Source: a virus
Reading direction: 5' to 3' (one strand)
DNA length: 51,698 nucleotides
Virus record (IMG/VR): IMGVR_UViG_3300006844_000015
Coordinates: 1 to 51,698 of that record
The notes beneath the pieces are model-generated. The model saw nothing but the letters and a program-made list of their open reading frames with translations. It had not been told where the DNA came from and ran no database searches. Below are positions 29,759 to 40,223 of this stretch, one piece after another (position 1 is the first letter of the stretch; each line of letters begins with the position of its first letter). The translations under genes and the position numbers were made by a program.

Positions 29759-30172
29759 ATGGACGCCGACACGCCAGAGCTGGAGAAGCTCTCGATCGAT
29801 GAAATCCCCGCCGATCTGGTTTTCAACACGAAGACCTGGGAGGAGAAGGGGGAGAGCCCAGACGAGGAAGTTTTCTCTGCGGTTATCGACGGGAGCAAGC
29901 TCAGTTTCTACCGCCCGACGCCGGAGGCCCTGACGCGCTACGCCGCGGCAAGCTCTCGCCTAGCCAGCTTGCCGGACAAGATGGCGACCATCCTGGCGTT
30001 TGCCCAGGAGACATTCACCGAGGAGTCGTACATGGTGCTCGACGCGCGCTTGCGCAATCGTGCCGACTCTTTCGGCGTGCTGGAGTTGTTCGAGCTGGTC
30101 GGCATGATCGTGGACAAGTTCGCTGACCGCAACCGCGCCGAGCGGCGGGCGGCAGAGAGGGGCGCCCGGTGA
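29759..30172 (+). CDS. Tail assembly chaperone, first frame
   Basis: 137 residues, acidic N-terminus (TPELEKLSIDEIPADLVF) and helical C-terminus (VLELFELVGMIVDKFADRNR). It lies upstream of the tape measure and overlaps the next gene as GTGA. In siphophages such pairs often make a fusion by -1 frameshift; the second frame is in the -1 register here, but I see no canonical slippery heptamer near 30150. Confidence 0.75.
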   Translation: MDADTPELEKLSIDEIPADLVFNTKTWEEKGESPDEEVFSAVIDGSKLSFYRPTPEALTRYAAASSRLASLPDKMATILAFAQETFTEESYMVLDARLRNRADSFGVLELFELVGMIVDKFADRNRAERRAAERGAR

Positions 30173-30768
30173 GCGAAGACACCGACGACGCGCCGCTCCC
30201 GCGAGGCAATCCCTGGCCGAAGCTCACCCGTGGACCCCAGCTCAGCCTGGAGGTCAGCGGGGTGACGCTGGTCGTAGACGCCTGGCCAGCGCGGGTCTGG
30301 GTGCGGGCGCTGGCGACGATGGACGGCGCCGAAATCTTCCCGGCGCTACTGCGCCCCGAGGATCGTCAAGCCGGCCTGGATGTCCTGCTCGGCAACGCCG
30401 AAAAGGGAATCGTGCCGATTGACGGTAGGCAGCACGGCGCGATAGTGCTGGCCATCATCTCCCACATTGCTGGCGTTCCGTATCGTGGCTTGTCGTTTCT
30501 GCTCTCCACGGCAGAGAGCAATTGGGATTCGCTGGACGGAATGTGTGCCATGCGTGGCGTTGACCCCCTGGAGCTTCCGCTCCACCGCTTCGCCGCGTTG
30601 GTCTTTTCACGGCTGGTCTCCGGCGCAGACGACAAAAAGCGGGCGGAGATTGAGGCACTGGTCTACGGACCATTTGCCGAGGACGCCGAGGAGAATCCCG
30701 AAGCGCTCTCGCAGGCCGAGAGTGACTCTTTCATGCGGAGCATGCTGGGCGCCGGTAAGCCGGCCTAG
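30169..30768 (+). CDS. Tail assembly chaperone, second frame
   Basis: 199 residues from GTG 30169. The middle (QHGAIVLAIISHIAGVPYRG, LLSTAESNWDSLDGMC) and the acidic end (FAEDAEENPEALSQAESDSF) fit the second chaperone frame that assists tape-measure folding. A VVDAWPARVW segment near residue 38 resembles the WP core, but without other similarity. It ends 23 bases before the tape measure. Confidence 0.75.
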   Translation: MSEDTDDAPLPRGNPWPKLTRGPQLSLEVSGVTLVVDAWPARVWVRALATMDGAEIFPALLRPEDRQAGLDVLLGNAEKGIVPIDGRQHGAIVLAIISHIAGVPYRGLSFLLSTAESNWDSLDGMCAMRGVDPLELPLHRFAALVFSRLVSGADDKKRAEIEALVYGPFAEDAEENPEALSQAESDSFMRSMLGAGKPA

Positions 30769-30791
30769 AACTGGGAAGGGGGTGAGGTCGG

Positions 30792-33700
30792 ATGACTTCG
30801 CCAATCGCGGACGCTGTAGTTGAATTTACGGGTGACTTCTCCGGCCTCGCCTCCGACCTGGACCGGAGAATTCGGTCCGCGCTCAGTCGGGCGGAACGGA
30901 GCTTTGACCGCGCGCTGCGAAGTATGGAGCGTCGGGCGGAACGCGCTGGCCGCAGTATCGCTAATGCAATTGGCAACCAGATCAGGGACGGCGTCGTCAG
31001 TGCGACGGCCTCTATCCGTTTCCTCGACAGAGAGATTCGGAATCTCAGCAGTTCCAATGTCCGCATTGACATTGACGTAGACAATGCGGCTTTGGCCGCG
31101 GCGGCAACCAACCTGCGCGCCGTGGGTAACGCCATCCGCAATCTACAGACGCACCTCGCCGCGCTGGACGAAAACAGACTTATTCGCATGCGTGCGGCGC
31201 TGGCTGCCTTCTCGAACGCCAGCGACGGAATCAGGAACATCGCGGCGGCATTCCGTGTCCTGGTCAAGGCAATTGACAAGCTGGATGAAAACAAGCTATT
31301 GCGGCTTCGCCTACTGTTCAACAACCTGGCGAACAGTGCCGCGTTCGCCAGACTCGAAAGGGTCATCGAGAATGTGCGCCGCGCACTTGAGGCGCTGGCT
31401 GTTATCGTGCGCATTCTCGGGCCGCTACTGGCGCGCATGGGCCGCCAGGGTGAGCGGGCATTCAAGGGAATCAACGACGAAGCGCGGGACCTCCTGCGTA
31501 CTTTGCTTCAACTGAACTTCGTCCGATTCCTGGGCACCTTCGCCAAGTTCGCCAGCGTGGCAACAGCCGCCGCCGCCGGCATCGCCCTACTGGGCGGCGC
31601 CCTGGCGGGGCTGGTCCCGGTCGTAGTCGCGCTGGTCTCAGCGCTGGCCGCCGCATCCAATGCGCTGTTGGCACTGCCGGCCGCGGGCGCTGCGCTGGTG
31701 GCAATCTTCGGCACGCTCAAGGCAGCCACGGCGGGCGTGGGCGACGCGCTCGGAGCGGTGGCTGACGGCGACGCGAAGAAGCTGGATGAGGCACTCAGGA
31801 AGCTGTCGCCTTCGGCCCGGTCGTTTGTCCTGGCCGTACGCGACATAAAGCCTGCCTTTGACAAAATGCAGCTCGGCGTCCAGGAACGGCTGTTCAAGGG
31901 ATTGGGCGACCGCGTTAGGCTGGTCGCCACGGCCCTACTGCCGCAGCTCGGGGCGGGATTCCAGAAGCTGGGTACCGACCTCAATTCCATGGCCAGGAGT
32001 GTCCTGGATTTCGGCAGGTCCAGCTCCGCCATTTTTGGTCTGAAAGCGGCCTTCGACGTAGCTAACACTGCGTTGATTGCATTTGACGATGCCGTCAAGC
32101 CTGCCCTTGTGTCGCTGTCCAACCTAGTCCAGGCAGGCGCCGGCCCAGCGAGGGAGGCTTTTACTGCGCTCGGCAATGCAGTTACGGGATTCTTCGAGAG
32201 GCTGTCCAGCCGCTCCATTGAGAGTCTCGAGGCGCAAATTCGGTCGGGCGTCGACGTTGCCAAGCAACTCGGCTCCGTCCTGGGCAACGTCGGCCAGATC
32301 ATCGGGGACGTGTTCGCCGCTGCGGCACAGGCACCGGGCGGGCTGCTAGGTAACCTGGAAAGATTGACCGGGGAGTTTGCTAAATTCACTGCGTCCGATT
32401 CTGGACAGCAGGCCATCATCAACATATTCACCACGCTGTCCGAACTGGGGAGGGCGACCGCCCCCGTCCTGCTGGAGCTGGCAAGGATCATAGGCAGCAC
32501 GGTGGCGCCTGCTCTGGGCGACCTGATCCGCATCGTCGGCCCGGCCCTACAGCCGGTAGTGCAGGCTCTCGGCGTTGGCCTTAAGGCGCTCCAGCCGGCT
32601 ATCGCGCCGCTGGCCGAAGGCTTCGCCGCGGTGCTCCGCGGCGTGGCGCCGATCCTCCCGGTACTGGGGCAGCTGGCCGGGCTCGTTGCCCGCGTCCTGG
32701 GGGTGGCACTGACCAACCTCGCCAACGTGCTCGGGCCGGTTATCGCCAAGCTGTCGCCGTCATTCGCCAAGGTGATTGAGACGCTGGCCACCGCGTTCGC
32801 CGCAGTGGCGCCATCTATTGCGGAGTTTGCCGCTGGGCTCGGGACCGCGCTGACTACGGCCGTCACGCCGCTGGCCGAGATGCTTCCCAAGCTGGCTGAC
32901 GCGTTCATTAAGGATTTGCTGCCCAGACTACCGGAACTTACCGCTGCGTTCCTGGGATTGATTCCGGCGATTCAGCTCGCCGCCGAGCTGTTCGCGGAGG
33001 GGCTGGCCGATGCGCTGACTCAGCTCATCCCGGTCATGCCCCAACTGGTGGACGCGTTCGTAGCCTTCGCCCTGGCGGCGGCCAACATGGCAACGGCAAT
33101 CATTCCCCTCCTGCCAATTGTTGCCAAGCTGTTCTCGATCATGGTCCGGTTCATCCCCATTGGCGCGCAGATTGCGGCCGTACTGGTCGGCGTGCTGGCG
33201 GGGGCTATCAACATTGTCGCCAACACGATCAAGGGAGTCACGGGCTTCCTGGACTCTGCGGCGGTGTCGTTCCGCGGATTCATTGAAGGTCTGCCCGAGA
33301 AGTTCGAGGCGTTCAAAGAGACCGTTACTAATGCGTTCAATACGGTTGTCGATTTCGTTACGGGCATTCCGGGCAAGATCGGTTCGGCCATCGCTGCCAT
33401 TCCCGACATCCTAATTGGGACGTTCAAGAGAGCCATTGACGGTGCGTTCTTTGCGATCGGCGTAGGTATCGGCCTCATCCTCACCGCCGTCCTTATCCTG
33501 CCTGGACAGATTGCGGACTTCCTTCGTTCGCTTCCCGCGCGCCTGTCGGCACTGTTCACCTCCGCGTGGAACGGCGCCGTCACGGCGACCACGAATCTCG
33601 GTAACCGCATCCTGGCTTTTGTCGGAAACATGGTCATCCGGATTGGCAACTTCGTCCAGCGTATCCCGGCCATCCTGTCGGGCGCCTTCCGGTCCGCATT

Positions 33701-34244
33701 TGCACAGGCGCAGAACATTGTCAACTCCGCAATCTCCCGGATCATGTCTGCCATTGGTTCAATCCCCAGCCGCATCTCCTCGCTCGGCGGGCGATTCGCT
33801 GCGGCTGGCCGGGGAATCATTGACGCCATCGGTCGAGGCATCTCCTCCGCCGGCGGGTTTGCCAGCGACCTCGGTAACCGAATCGCCAGCAACATTCGGG
33901 GTGCGATCAACTCTGTCATCTCCAGTATCAATAACGGAATCGCCAGCATTGACAGCGCATTCCCCGGCGACCTGCCGCGGCTCCCCCAGCTGGCAAACGG
34001 CGGAATCTTCGACCGCCCCCTCGTTGCGCAGATTGCGGAGTCGGGCCGTGAGGTTGTCGTTCCCATGACGCGCCCGGAGCGTGCGCTCCAGCTCGCGCAG
34101 GATTCCGGCCTGGCTGACTTGATCCGTCGCAGCGAGGGAAGGTCCCAGGTAATCCACGTGGAAATCCACGCCGGCAATGTCCGCGACCCGATGGCGATAG
34201 CCATGATGACCGTTAACCAGGTGGCCGCGGCGGTGGGGGCATAA
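30792..34244 (+). CDS. Tape measure protein
   Basis: 1150 residues, by far the longest gene, as expected for the protein that sets tail length. Helical and Ala-rich, with many hydrophobic segments (TAAAGIALLGGALAGLVPVV, IAAVLVGVLAGAINIVANTI). The N-terminus has charged coiled coils. The C-terminal region (LANGGIFDRPLVAQIAESGR, EVVVPMTRPERA) is the typical end of actinophage tape measures. At the usual 1.5 Å per residue, the tail would be about 170 nm. It overlaps the next ATG as TAATG. Confidence 0.95.
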   Translation: MTSPIADAVVEFTGDFSGLASDLDRRIRSALSRAERSFDRALRSMERRAERAGRSIANAIGNQIRDGVVSATASIRFLDREIRNLSSSNVRIDIDVDNAALAAAATNLRAVGNAIRNLQTHLAALDENRLIRMRAALAAFSNASDGIRNIAAAFRVLVKAIDKLDENKLLRLRLLFNNLANSAAFARLERVIENVRRALEALAVIVRILGPLLARMGRQGERAFKGINDEARDLLRTLLQLNFVRFLGTFAKFASVATAAAAGIALLGGALAGLVPVVVALVSALAAASNALLALPAAGAALVAIFGTLKAATAGVGDALGAVADGDAKKLDEALRKLSPSARSFVLAVRDIKPAFDKMQLGVQERLFKGLGDRVRLVATALLPQLGAGFQKLGTDLNSMARSVLDFGRSSSAIFGLKAAFDVANTALIAFDDAVKPALVSLSNLVQAGAGPAREAFTALGNAVTGFFERLSSRSIESLEAQIRSGVDVAKQLGSVLGNVGQIIGDVFAAAAQAPGGLLGNLERLTGEFAKFTASDSGQQAIINIFTTLSELGRATAPVLLELARIIGSTVAPALGDLIRIVGPALQPVVQALGVGLKALQPAIAPLAEGFAAVLRGVAPILPVLGQLAGLVARVLGVALTNLANVLGPVIAKLSPSFAKVIETLATAFAAVAPSIAEFAAGLGTALTTAVTPLAEMLPKLADAFIKDLLPRLPELTAAFLGLIPAIQLAAELFAEGLADALTQLIPVMPQLVDAFVAFALAAANMATAIIPLLPIVAKLFSIMVRFIPIGAQIAAVLVGVLAGAINIVANTIKGVTGFLDSAAVSFRGFIEGLPEKFEAFKETVTNAFNTVVDFVTGIPGKIGSAIAAIPDILIGTFKRAIDGAFFAIGVGIGLILTAVLILPGQIADFLRSLPARLSALFTSAWNGAVTATTNLGNRILAFVGNMVIRIGNFVQRIPAILSGAFRSAFAQAQNIVNSAISRIMSAIGSIPSRISSLGGRFAAAGRGIIDAIGRGISSAGGFASDLGNRIASNIRGAINSVISSINNGIASIDSAFPGDLPRLPQLANGGIFDRPLVAQIAESGREVVVPMTRPERALQLAQDSGLADLIRRSEGRSQVIHVEIHAGNVRDPMAIAMMTVNQVAAAVGA

Positions 34245-35518
34245 TGTACCCGGGATACTGGAGCTATGACGGTGTCGAGATTATCAACGACGCCCGATTC
34301 TCTACGTACATACGAGCACTGGGGATCAGCAAGTCCGCTGCCGCGTGTGCGTGCACCGACCTGGCAAACGTGCTAGAGGATGCGCCGTACGAAACTCCAC
34401 TGGACGACATCGCCCCGTGGTACGACCCGGCGGTCCCCGAGTCCGCCGAATTTGCCGGCATCCGCCATAAGAAGGTTACCGGCATCGCGTCCTCGACGGG
34501 CCAGCGCACCGTGACCGATCTGGTGGGCGACGGTGGCGTGACCGGCCCGCAGCGGTTCGGGCCGCGCACCGTGGGCTTTACGGTCTACCTCGCCGCGGCC
34601 AGTGAGGCGGGCCTGGCCTACGGCATGAGCTGGCTCGCCGCCCAGCTCTCGGGCGAGGATTGCAATCTAGGCGACCTGTGCTTTCTGGCCTCTTGCCCGG
34701 AGGGTCAGGGTACCGACTGGGACGCGATCTGGCAGCGCTACAGTCGGACCCTTATCCAGGTCGCTCGCGTTTCCGGGCCGACCGAAACCAACCGTGTCGC
34801 GGTTGGCAGGGGCTGCACGGGCAAGAAGGCGCTTATCGCAGAGGTGGAATTTGTCCTCGTTGCGGAGGTGCCGTGTATTTGGGGCCAGCCCGTCCTGGTC
34901 GCTGGCCCCACGCCTTTCGTTGCGCCCGCGCCCGGCGGGGGCTGTGACATTAACTGGCAGATCGTAGGGACCTGCACCCCAGAGGCCGACTGCTGCCCAA
35001 GCTGCGGCAGCGATCCACTGTGCACTGGCACCACCCCACCGCGAGCGCCGATTCCTGTGCTGGGCTGCGGCGGCTGTGTGACGCGGTTGAGCACAGCCAA
35101 AGTCGAGGTCTCGGTGGCCGCCGGGCTGGTCCCGGCGTACGCCAACGTGGTACCGCTGGTCACCATCTCCAGCGGCAGCGCCGACGCGCGCCGCGTTGGT
35201 GTACGGATGGCGCCGCGGCCGGCCACGGGCGGCTGTCCGGACATCACCGAGTGCGCCTCGGTGGGCGAGGTCAACGTCTCCTGGCAGCCGGCAGGCTCGA
35301 CGCTGACGCTGGACGGCCGGCGCCGCGCCGCCTCGCTGGCGTGCCCCCCCGCGGGCCAGAGCGTGCGCGTGCTCGGGCCGGACGGTGGCATTGCCACCTG
35401 GCCCGCGCTGCCCACCTGTGGCACGGGCGTGTGCATTGAGGTGCTGGCTGACGCCGACTACGTCGCCGCTGACGCGAGCGTGAGCGTCTGGATTGTCCCG
35501 TGCAGTGATGCCGGATGA
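34244..35518 (+). CDS. Minor tail protein (distal-tail type), Cys-rich
   Basis: 424 residues. The N-terminus (MYPGYWSYDGVEIINDARFS) and the centre with GRTVGFTVYLAAASEAGLAY-like beta structure fit a distal tail protein following the tape measure. The middle has a dense Cys region (CTPEADCCPSCGSDPLCTG, then CGGCVTR). It overlaps the next gene as ATGA. Confidence 0.75.
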   Translation: MYPGYWSYDGVEIINDARFSTYIRALGISKSAAACACTDLANVLEDAPYETPLDDIAPWYDPAVPESAEFAGIRHKKVTGIASSTGQRTVTDLVGDGGVTGPQRFGPRTVGFTVYLAAASEAGLAYGMSWLAAQLSGEDCNLGDLCFLASCPEGQGTDWDAIWQRYSRTLIQVARVSGPTETNRVAVGRGCTGKKALIAEVEFVLVAEVPCIWGQPVLVAGPTPFVAPAPGGGCDINWQIVGTCTPEADCCPSCGSDPLCTGTTPPRAPIPVLGCGGCVTRLSTAKVEVSVAAGLVPAYANVVPLVTISSGSADARRVGVRMAPRPATGGCPDITECASVGEVNVSWQPAGSTLTLDGRRRAASLACPPAGQSVRVLGPDGGIATWPALPTCGTGVCIEVLADADYVAADASVSVWIVPCSDAG

Positions 35519-36546
35519 CCACGACTCTCGGCTGTGCACAGGGCTACGCCGTCACCATCACGCCGCGGGCCGGTAGCGGCCTGGGCGGACAGGGCCTGGA
35601 CGTCATCCCCGCGGCGGCCAGCTGGGGGCGCACGCTGGACGCTGTCTCGGATGCCGAGGTGCTGGTGCCCGCGGCGTGCTGCGGCGGCCTGGCCGACGTC
35701 GATCCGTGGGCGTACGAGATGACCCTGTATCGCGACGCTGAACTGTGCTGGCAGGGTCCGATCTGGCGCATCACCGACGACAAGGCAGCCGGCAGCCTGA
35801 AACTCCAGGCGCGTGACGTGGCCGCCTGGCTGGCCAGGCGCAAGCTGGTCGCCGGCCTGTCAGTCACGGCGGCCACCGACCTGACGGCCATCGCTCAGGA
35901 GGTGCTGTACCAGGCGTTTGCCGAGGACGATCCGGACGTCCTCGGATGGGTGGACGCGCGCTCGACTGGCATTGCCATCGAACGCGCCGTGGAGCCGAAC
36001 GCCGCCTACGCCCTGGATGAACTGGGGGAGCTGGCCAAGTTCGGCCTGAACTGGACGGCGATCGGCCGGCGTCTCGTACTGTTCGGCCCGGAGCCGCTGG
36101 CCAACCTGGAGCCCATCACCGACGAGGACTACACCGCGGGGTTGCAGCTCACCAAAGACGGCGATGCCATGGTCACGCGCGCGACCGTCACCGGCGATGA
36201 CGGCGTCGTGGCGGTGGCCGGCGGGGTGATGCAGCCGTGGGGCTTGCTCGACCTCATCACCGACGTGGAAGGGCTGACGTCGGCCGGCGGCGCCCTGGCC
36301 GTGGCGGAGTCCCAGCTGTCGGGCGCGACCCCGGCGCCGATCCTCATCGCTGGCACGGACGGCGCGCTGCGGCCCACCGCGCCCGTTGCCCTGGCTGACC
36401 TGGTCCCCGGCGCGGTGGGCGCGGTGCTGGTGCGTGGCGTGTGCATGACGGTTAACCAGCTGGTGCGCCTAGAGCAACTGAAAGTCGAGTGGGTGCCAGG
36501 GCAGGAACTGGTCAAGCCTGGCTTTACGCCGATCGGGGTGAGGTGA
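35515..36546 (+). CDS. Minor tail protein, Gp37-like hub
   Basis: 343 residues. PWAYEMTLYRDAELCWQGPI, WRITDDKAAGSLKLQARDVA and AYALDELGELAKFGLNWTAI match the ReqiPepy6 Gp37-like family that follows the distal tail gene in actinophages. It probably forms part of the tail-tip hub. ATGA overlap with the previous gene. Confidence 0.75.
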   Translation: MTTTLGCAQGYAVTITPRAGSGLGGQGLDVIPAAASWGRTLDAVSDAEVLVPAACCGGLADVDPWAYEMTLYRDAELCWQGPIWRITDDKAAGSLKLQARDVAAWLARRKLVAGLSVTAATDLTAIAQEVLYQAFAEDDPDVLGWVDARSTGIAIERAVEPNAAYALDELGELAKFGLNWTAIGRRLVLFGPEPLANLEPITDEDYTAGLQLTKDGDAMVTRATVTGDDGVVAVAGGVMQPWGLLDLITDVEGLTSAGGALAVAESQLSGATPAPILIAGTDGALRPTAPVALADLVPGAVGAVLVRGVCMTVNQLVRLEQLKVEWVPGQELVKPGFTPIGVR

Positions 36547-36547
36547 C

Positions 36548-36772
36548 ATGGCGCGTCGCGTAACTCCTGGAGTCGCTGGCGGGATGGAGGGGCTACTTCG
36601 TGACCACTCCGCCCGTCTGCGAAAACTGGAATCCCGCCGAAACCGCTCGGTCATCATTGGCGACTGGACATTGTCCGACCAGGGCGGGCGACTCCTAGCC
36701 ATCCATGTCAGCGGCGTAACGGTTGTGCTGGCTGATTCAACGGAAACCGAACCAGAAAGCGGGGGCGCATAA
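36548..36772 (+). CDS. Small tail-tip protein
   Basis: 74 residues. A helical start (MEGLLRDHSARLRKLESRRN) is followed by beta strands (RLLAIHVSGVTVVLADS). A similar arrangement is common between hub and fibre genes in actinophages. A structural linker is likely; no named family. Confidence 0.65.
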   Translation: MARRVTPGVAGGMEGLLRDHSARLRKLESRRNRSVIIGDWTLSDQGGRLLAIHVSGVTVVLADSTETEPESGGA

Positions 36773-36773
36773 A

Positions 36774-37862
36774 ATGGGCCGTTGCGGATCGTCTTGCGCG
36801 TGCTCGCTGATTGCGGGTACGGGCATCACCATTACCGGGTCGTGCACCACCGCGGACCCGTGCACCATCTCCGCCACGGGCGGGGGTGGTGGCTCGACTA
36901 CCCTGGCCGTCACCGACACGGCGACGCTGGACCTCACTCTCGTTGGTCCAGTCGGCGGACCGTACACCCTGTCCGGAGTAGTTCCTGACGGTGTCGTGGT
37001 CCCAGCGACGGAGGCTACGCAGGACATCATCGGCGCAGCGTTCGGAAACGGTCTGGTCTACAACGACGCGGGCAACTCGTTCGCGGTCAAGATTTCCACA
37101 GACCCGAACAACACCGTGTCATTCGGTGCTGACGGTGGCGTGTTCGTCGGCCCGGCGGGTGGCAACTTCTGGACGACCAACACCGACCAGGCTGGCCTCA
37201 CGGGACAAAAGACGTGGGACGCGCCGAATGCGAACAGCACTTTCCTCATCATTAACCAGCCGAACACGGTTCTGCCCACCGGATCGAACGATCTTCTCCA
37301 GGTCTTCCACAAGACGGTCAAGACGTTTTGGCTGAATGAGTGGGGCGCCCCGCGTATCTTCGTTGTCTCCTCCGCCACGCGTGGATACGCCGATGTCGCA
37401 CTAAAGATCAGCACGCGCAACGATGCCGACACCATCGAGCTGATTCGGGCGAACACGTCCGACATCATCTGGAAACTTCGGGAGCTTGGCCCGGGGCTGT
37501 GCCAGATGACCGGCGGTTTCAGCGGCTGGTCCGACTTCACCTCGTTCCAGAACAATTACCAGGCATACCCCGGTACGACTTTCTATTCCCCGAAGTGCCG
37601 CATTGACCCGGGCGCCGATGTTATCCGCCTGCGTGGACGGATCGAATTCACTGGCGGTGGCAACACCACGGTTGGCCAGGTCATGTGCAACATCCCGGCG
37701 GGCCACCGCCCGATCCGCACCGTACAGGTTGACGTGGTCAATTCCGCTGGCTCGGTGATGCAGATCGACATCGAGCCAGACGGCGACATGATCATGCAGC
37801 GCGCGTTGGCCATCACCTGGATTTCACTGGACAACATCACCTACTACATCGGGGCGAACTGA
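36774..37862 (+). CDS. Minor tail protein / tail fibre
   Basis: 362 residues from ATG 36774. It opens with a Cys-rich stretch (CGSSCACS), then Gly/Thr-rich beta repeats. KTFWLNEWGAPRI near residue 185 is a motif common in actinophage fibres and also occurs in WP protein 5. The C-terminal 100 residues (YPGTTFYSPKCRID; IRLRGRIEFTGGG) look like a carbohydrate-binding or trimerisation domain. Overlaps the next start. Confidence 0.75.
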   Translation: MGRCGSSCACSLIAGTGITITGSCTTADPCTISATGGGGGSTTLAVTDTATLDLTLVGPVGGPYTLSGVVPDGVVVPATEATQDIIGAAFGNGLVYNDAGNSFAVKISTDPNNTVSFGADGGVFVGPAGGNFWTTNTDQAGLTGQKTWDAPNANSTFLIINQPNTVLPTGSNDLLQVFHKTVKTFWLNEWGAPRIFVVSSATRGYADVALKISTRNDADTIELIRANTSDIIWKLRELGPGLCQMTGGFSGWSDFTSFQNNYQAYPGTTFYSPKCRIDPGADVIRLRGRIEFTGGGNTTVGQVMCNIPAGHRPIRTVQVDVVNSAGSVMQIDIEPDGDMIMQRALAITWISLDNITYYIGAN

Positions 37863-38491
37863 TGGCCACGAATGTCTGTGTCACTGACAAGTTCAAGCGC
37901 CTGGCCGGCGGGGAGCTGGACCTCAACATCGCCGGTCCGCCGGACGATCTGACCTGGCCCTACCCGTGCACCCCCGCTGACGGCAACAGCCTGTATTTCG
38001 ACCCGGCCCGCGGACTGTGGGTCCCGCCGGACCGCCCGGCTCTCCTGGTCGATCAGATCAAAAACGACAGCCTGAATGCCACGGTAGCATTCAACGGCGA
38101 AATCAAGGGCAGCGTGCTCACGTTCACCGTGGCGAATCCCAGCACGTGCCGCTCCATGGCGGTCAAGCTGGATTGGCACGTACAGATGAACCTTACGGTG
38201 CCGGACACCGGCGGCGTGTACACGGTCAAGCTCGGCTACGACCGGGACTCCGGTGCGCCCACGGTTCCGCTAACCAGCGTCGAAACGGTGGCCACGCCGC
38301 GCGACATTGTCACGGCGGACTTCGCCACGCGTCGACACATTCACGACTCCATGACTTTCCTCCTGGCGCCGGGCGTGACCGCCACCGTCCGTGGACAGAC
38401 GGCGCTCAAGTCGGAGTCGTCCAGCGTCGGTGGAACGTACACCTACGTTAGCTCCACCCTAAAGGCGCAAGGCTTCGGAATTGCGCTCTAA
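37862..38491 (+). CDS. Minor tail protein
   Basis: 209 residues. [20 protein letters not shown], then long beta strands ([38 protein letters not shown]). Beta-sandwich appearance; probably a receptor-binding or fibre-associated protein. Between two fibre genes, with overlapping starts on both sides. Confidence 0.65.
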   Translation: MATNVCVTDKFKRLAGGELDLNIAGPPDDLTWPYPCTPADGNSLYFDPARGLWVPPDRPALLVDQIKNDSLNATVAFNGEIKGSVLTFTVANPSTCRSMAVKLDWHVQMNLTVPDTGGVYTVKLGYDRDSGAPTVPLTSVETVATPRDIVTADFATRRHIHDSMTFLLAPGVTATVRGQTALKSESSSVGGTYTYVSSTLKAQGFGIAL

Positions 38492-39351
38492 TGATTCCCT
38501 ACTCGCTCAAGATCAGGCTTACTGGCCAGCTGCTGGATGCAGCTGGCGCGCCCCGCCGTGGGCAAATTCGGTTCGATCTCCTGCGAGCCGAGCGCCGTCA
38601 TGAGGGGGACGAGTACCGGTACGACTTTGACGACAACCGTCATGACCGCCTACCGGGCGGCCTGCGACTGGTCATCGCTCAGCGCCACGGAATTACCGTC
38701 GACGTGCACGGTAATTTCTCCATCATTCTGCCAGCGACAACGAGCCGCTTGCCGGGCGTGGTCTATCGCGTCATGGATTACACGGTAACTCCGCCGGACA
38801 TTTACTGCATTCGCCTTCCCTCGGACGGCACTCCCTTGCTCGATGTGACGCTGGCCAGCGTCACCCGTGAACCTACGCCGTGCAAGGTCGACCCGAGCGA
38901 CGTGGACGACGACACGGGACCGCCCGGCCCCGCCGGTCCGCCCGGCCCCGCTGGCGCTACCGGTGCACCCGGGGCCACGGGGGCGACTGGTCCCACTGGG
39001 GCAACCGGCGCGACGGGTGCCACTGGAGCGACCGGCCCTGTCGGCCCGACAGGGCCGCAAGGGCCTGCCGGCGCCACGCCGGCAACGGTTATCAACACCA
39101 ACGCGCAGGGCCGCGTTACCTGGACGTTCGCCACGCCCTTCGCCGCGGTGCCCGTGGTGACCGCAACGATTCGGGACATCGTCCCCAACGACAGCACCAA
39201 CGTCACGGTGGCGCTGGAATCGGTGAGCACCACGCAGGCGGTACTCCGTGGCTGGCGGACGCAGCAAATTCTAGCGCTACTGGGATTGCCGTCCGCGCCG
39301 GTGGGCGCTGGATATCCCGTGCATATCAGGGCGACTCCACAGACGGAGTAA
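38491..39351 (+). CDS. Collagen-like tail fibre protein
   Basis: 286 residues. The N-terminal attachment domain (residues 1-130, with [11 protein letters not shown]) resembles that of the fibre at 10364. Residues about 149-195 are Gly-x-y collagen repeats ([20 protein letters not shown]), which form a triple helix. The C-terminal 90 residues ([20 protein letters not shown]) form a compact head seen in many actinophage fibres. Likely binds the host surface. Confidence 0.85.
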   Translation: MIPYSLKIRLTGQLLDAAGAPRRGQIRFDLLRAERRHEGDEYRYDFDDNRHDRLPGGLRLVIAQRHGITVDVHGNFSIILPATTSRLPGVVYRVMDYTVTPPDIYCIRLPSDGTPLLDVTLASVTREPTPCKVDPSDVDDDTGPPGPAGPPGPAGATGAPGATGATGPTGATGATGATGATGPVGPTGPQGPAGATPATVINTNAQGRVTWTFATPFAAVPVVTATIRDIVPNDSTNVTVALESVSTTQAVLRGWRTQQILALLGLPSAPVGAGYPVHIRATPQTE

Positions 39352-39371
39352 AGAAAGAGGAGGAGGCAGGC

Positions 39372-40223
39372 ATGGCAATAACCGATGATCCGTATTTCCA
39401 GCGGGAGCTGGTGCCGGAGCAACTAGCCAGACTCTCCGCTGCGCTTCGTGCACGGTGGGCACTGGCCAGCGGCGCAACCGGAATTAAGGGGGATGAGGAC
39501 CATAAGCGAGGATATCACCGCTCGCGGGAATTCAACCTCTATTCCCCGTATTGTATCAACCGGACGTATTCGGTTACTGAGACGGTAGGTAACCGCATCG
39601 GCGGGGATGCCCGCTGGTTGGCGGGGATGGACATCTCGCTCCCGGACCGCCTGCTACTCGGCGCGTGCCAGCGGCTGGATGAGGCGGTACGCGCGGGACG
39701 TCTGGAGAAAGTCACCGAGTGGTATGGCAACAAAGACGGTGATACTCGCGTTGACGGGTACGACAATATCCACAACGCGATAGCTAGTTCCGATTCGTCG
39801 CACCTCTGGCACATGCACATTTCATTCGACCGAGGTCGGGTGAACGAAGATCACTCCGACCTCTATGCAATCCTGACGGGAGACACTGACGTGATTACCG
39901 ATGACGACGTTGAGCGCATTGCCAAGCGTGCCGCGGAACTGACGTGGCGCCAGCCGGTGAGTAGCCCTAGCCTCGACCGCTCCGAGGAGTACCCGAACGG
40001 TCGGCCGCACTCCACTCACGAGACGGTCATTAACTCCATTTCCACAAACCGTATGCTGGCGGCCCTGGCTGGCGCGCTCACTGCGCTGGCAGAGAACGCG
40101 GGCGCGGAGCCCTCCGAGGTGCTGGCCGCCATCGAGGCAGGCGCGCGCGGCGCCGTGCTCGACGCGCTGGCCGCCGGGGTAGGCGAAGTCGTGCCCGCCC
40201 CGGCGCCGGGCGGTGGCGCGTGA
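39372..40223 (+). CDS. Endolysin, M15-like zinc peptidase
   Basis: 283 residues, AGGAGGCAGGC before the ATG. Residues about 35-160 contain GIKGDEDHKRGYHRSREF and SSHLWHMHISFDRG, the His/Asp and HMH zinc ligands of the peptidase family used as endolysins by Streptomyces phages. It should cut peptide links in cell-wall peptidoglycan. The C-terminal 120 residues are helical and Ala-rich, perhaps for wall association. It overlaps the holin gene as GTGA. Confidence 0.8.
   Translation: MAITDDPYFQRELVPEQLARLSAALRARWALASGATGIKGDEDHKRGYHRSREFNLYSPYCINRTYSVTETVGNRIGGDARWLAGMDISLPDRLLLGACQRLDEAVRAGRLEKVTEWYGNKDGDTRVDGYDNIHNAIASSDSSHLWHMHISFDRGRVNEDHSDLYAILTGDTDVITDDDVERIAKRAAELTWRQPVSSPSLDRSEEYPNGRPHSTHETVINSISTNRMLAALAGALTALAENAGAEPSEVLAAIEAGARGAVLDALAAGVGEVVPAPAPGGGA

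Noticed and set aside
30140-30175. Programmed -1 frameshift between the tail chaperone frames
   Set aside because: The register is right, but I see no canonical slippery heptamer. GTGA coupling alone may serve, so no frameshift is annotated.
30169-30768. Tail chaperone as a WP family member because of VVDAWPARVW
   Set aside because: Length, acidic C-terminus and position before the tape measure fit a tail chaperone; the Trp-Pro match is probably chance.
31508-32908. 466-codon minus-strand frame opposite the tape measure gene
   Set aside because: Ser/Ala/Pro-rich antisense shadow of a repetitive Ala-rich gene; no ribosome site or family.
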